Source: SAR202 cluster bacterium
Lineage (GTDB): Bacteria; Chloroflexota; Dehalococcoidia; Lucifugimonadales; UBA6952
NCBI GenBank assembly: GCA_009392515.1
Contig: VFGE01000038.1
Coordinates: 1 to 62,238 of the forward strand
DNA length: 62,238 nt
Reading direction: 5' to 3'
Each line of letters starts with the position of its first letter. Positions within the stretch are counted from its first letter, which is position 1. Position numbers and translations under genes: made by a program. Shown here in pieces: positions 61,558 through 62,238 of the stretch. Under the pieces are notes generated by a model. It worked only from the letters and a program-made list of their open reading frames with translations. It ran no database searches and had not been told where the DNA came from.

Positions 61558-62238
61558 ATGTTAGAAAATGAAATGGATTTAAATGTAAATAATAAACGGA
61601 TTGGACGAGCTACTGTCAAAGTTATAGGTGTTGGTGGAGGAGGTTCTAATGCTGTTAATAGGATGTATAGAGAAGAACTTGATGGCATAGAATATATTTG
61701 TGTTAACACAGATGCACAACATCTTATGGGGTTAGAAGTTCCAACGAGAATATCAATTGGAGAAAAATTAACCCGAGGCTTGGGCGTTGGTGGAAGTTCT
61801 GATTTAGGAAAAGATTCTGCAGAAGAAAGTCGAGACCAACTCTATGAATGTTTACGCGGCGCTGATATGGTATTTGTTGCGGCAGGTATGGGTGGTGGAA
61901 CTGGAACAGGCGCTTGTCCTATTGTAGCTGAAATTGCTAAAGAAACAGGAGCTTTAACCATTGCAGTGGTAACCAAACCTTTTGGGTTTGAAGGGCATAA
62001 AAGGAAAAAAGCCGCTGAAGATGGAATTGCTCAATTACGTGATAGAGTGGACTCCCTAATTATCATCCCTAATGATAGATTATTACAAATAAGTGATATG
62101 GAATTAACTACTGATGATGCTTTTAAGATGGCAGATGATGTGTTAAGGCAGGGGATACAATCTATTGCTGAATTAGTTACTAAGTCTGGAACTATCAACT
62201 TAGATTTTGCTGATGTCAAAACAATTATGAGTGGCGCA
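61558..62238 (+). CDS. ftsZ: Cell division protein FtsZ (3' end cut by window edge)
   Basis: Tubulin-like GTPase that forms the division ring. 227 residues are visible. AGGAGG lies 6 nt before the ATG. The N-terminus reads [20 protein letters not shown], the T4 GTP-binding signature is [12 protein letters not shown], and [10 protein letters not shown] and NDRLLQI follow. The window ends in the nucleotide domain near the central helix, so the T7 synergy loop and C-terminal tail are missing. Confidence 0.97.
   Translation, partial: MLENEMDLNVNNKRIGRATVKVIGVGGGGSNAVNRMYREELDGIEYICVNTDAQHLMGLEVPTRISIGEKLTRGLGVGGSSDLGKDSAEESRDQLYECLRGADMVFVAAGMGGGTGTGACPIVAEIAKETGALTIAVVTKPFGFEGHKRKKAAEDGIAQLRDRVDSLIIIPNDRLLQISDMELTTDDAFKMADDVLRQGIQSIAELVTKSGTINLDFADVKTIMSGA

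Noticed and set aside
1-62238. CRISPR array, insertion sequence, prophage or rRNA operon
   Set aside because: No regularly spaced repeats, transposase or integrase genes, phage genes or rRNA sequence were seen.

Overview
This window is an AT-rich bacterial chromosome segment (about one third GC by eye). It is densely packed with short intergenic gaps and frequent strand switches. It most resembles a marine Chloroflexota genome of the SAR202/Dehalococcoidia type. That placement is an inference from gene content: CaiB-type CoA transferase, enolase-superfamily enzyme, luciferase-like monooxygenase plus flavin reductase, several thiamine-diphosphate enzymes, B12-dependent ribonucleotide reductase, and nrdR/nrdJ next to rsmH-ftsA-ftsZ. 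No marker was compared against a database.

Layout. 1-9742: leucyl aminopeptidase (cut by the left edge), mtaB, a metallo-beta-lactamase hydrolase, an alpha/beta hydrolase, a J-domain protein, a rhomboid protease, an oxaloacetate decarboxylase-like enzyme, two peptide-type ABC permeases, and a glutaredoxin-DinB fusion read through an in-frame TGA. 9734-16029: an SDR39U1-type epimerase divergent from a B12-binding regulator, then an ABC ATPase and a 1192-residue FtsX-type permease. 16031-29299: metabolic genes (MsrA, D-amino-acid-oxidase-like enzyme, TPP enzyme, nucleoside hydrolase, enolase-superfamily dehydratase, M48 and M42 peptidases, a four-gene MDR/CMD/NHL/CaiB operon, CapA-like protein). 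29398-33818: a second ABC-FtsX system with an AttH-like lipocalin. 33831-36847: a cobalamin riboswitch with terminator and a BtuFCD-type importer. 36919-51947: further TPP enzymes, lipoproteins, aminotransferase, flavin monooxygenase pair, serine hydrolase, SDR, second CapA, acyl-CoA dehydrogenase, MFS transporter and a nucleosidase. 51970-58559: tRNA-Lys, DUF4395, signal peptidase, exonuclease III, PdxA, an unknown protein, nrdJ and nrdR. 59067-62238: rsmH, ftsA and ftsZ (cut by the right edge).

Two observations stand out. First, the gene at 8963-9742 has TGA exactly where the first cysteine of a glutaredoxin CxxC motif should be. It is followed 16 nt later by a perfect 6-bp hairpin with G in the apical loop, as expected for a bacterial SECIS element. 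This looks like a selenocysteine glutaredoxin fused to a DinB-fold domain. Second, the protein at 10792-11697 carries the W-x9-E-H and E-x-H-x-x-G motifs of CarH-type B12 photoreceptors, but its DNA-binding domain is a C-terminal XRE helix-turn-helix instead of an N-terminal MerR domain. It sits beside a symmetric divergent promoter with matching half-sites.

B12 links several parts of the window: the riboswitch-controlled importer, the B12-dependent ribonucleotide reductase and the putative B12 light sensor. No selenocysteine machinery genes and no CRISPR or mobile elements were seen in the window.
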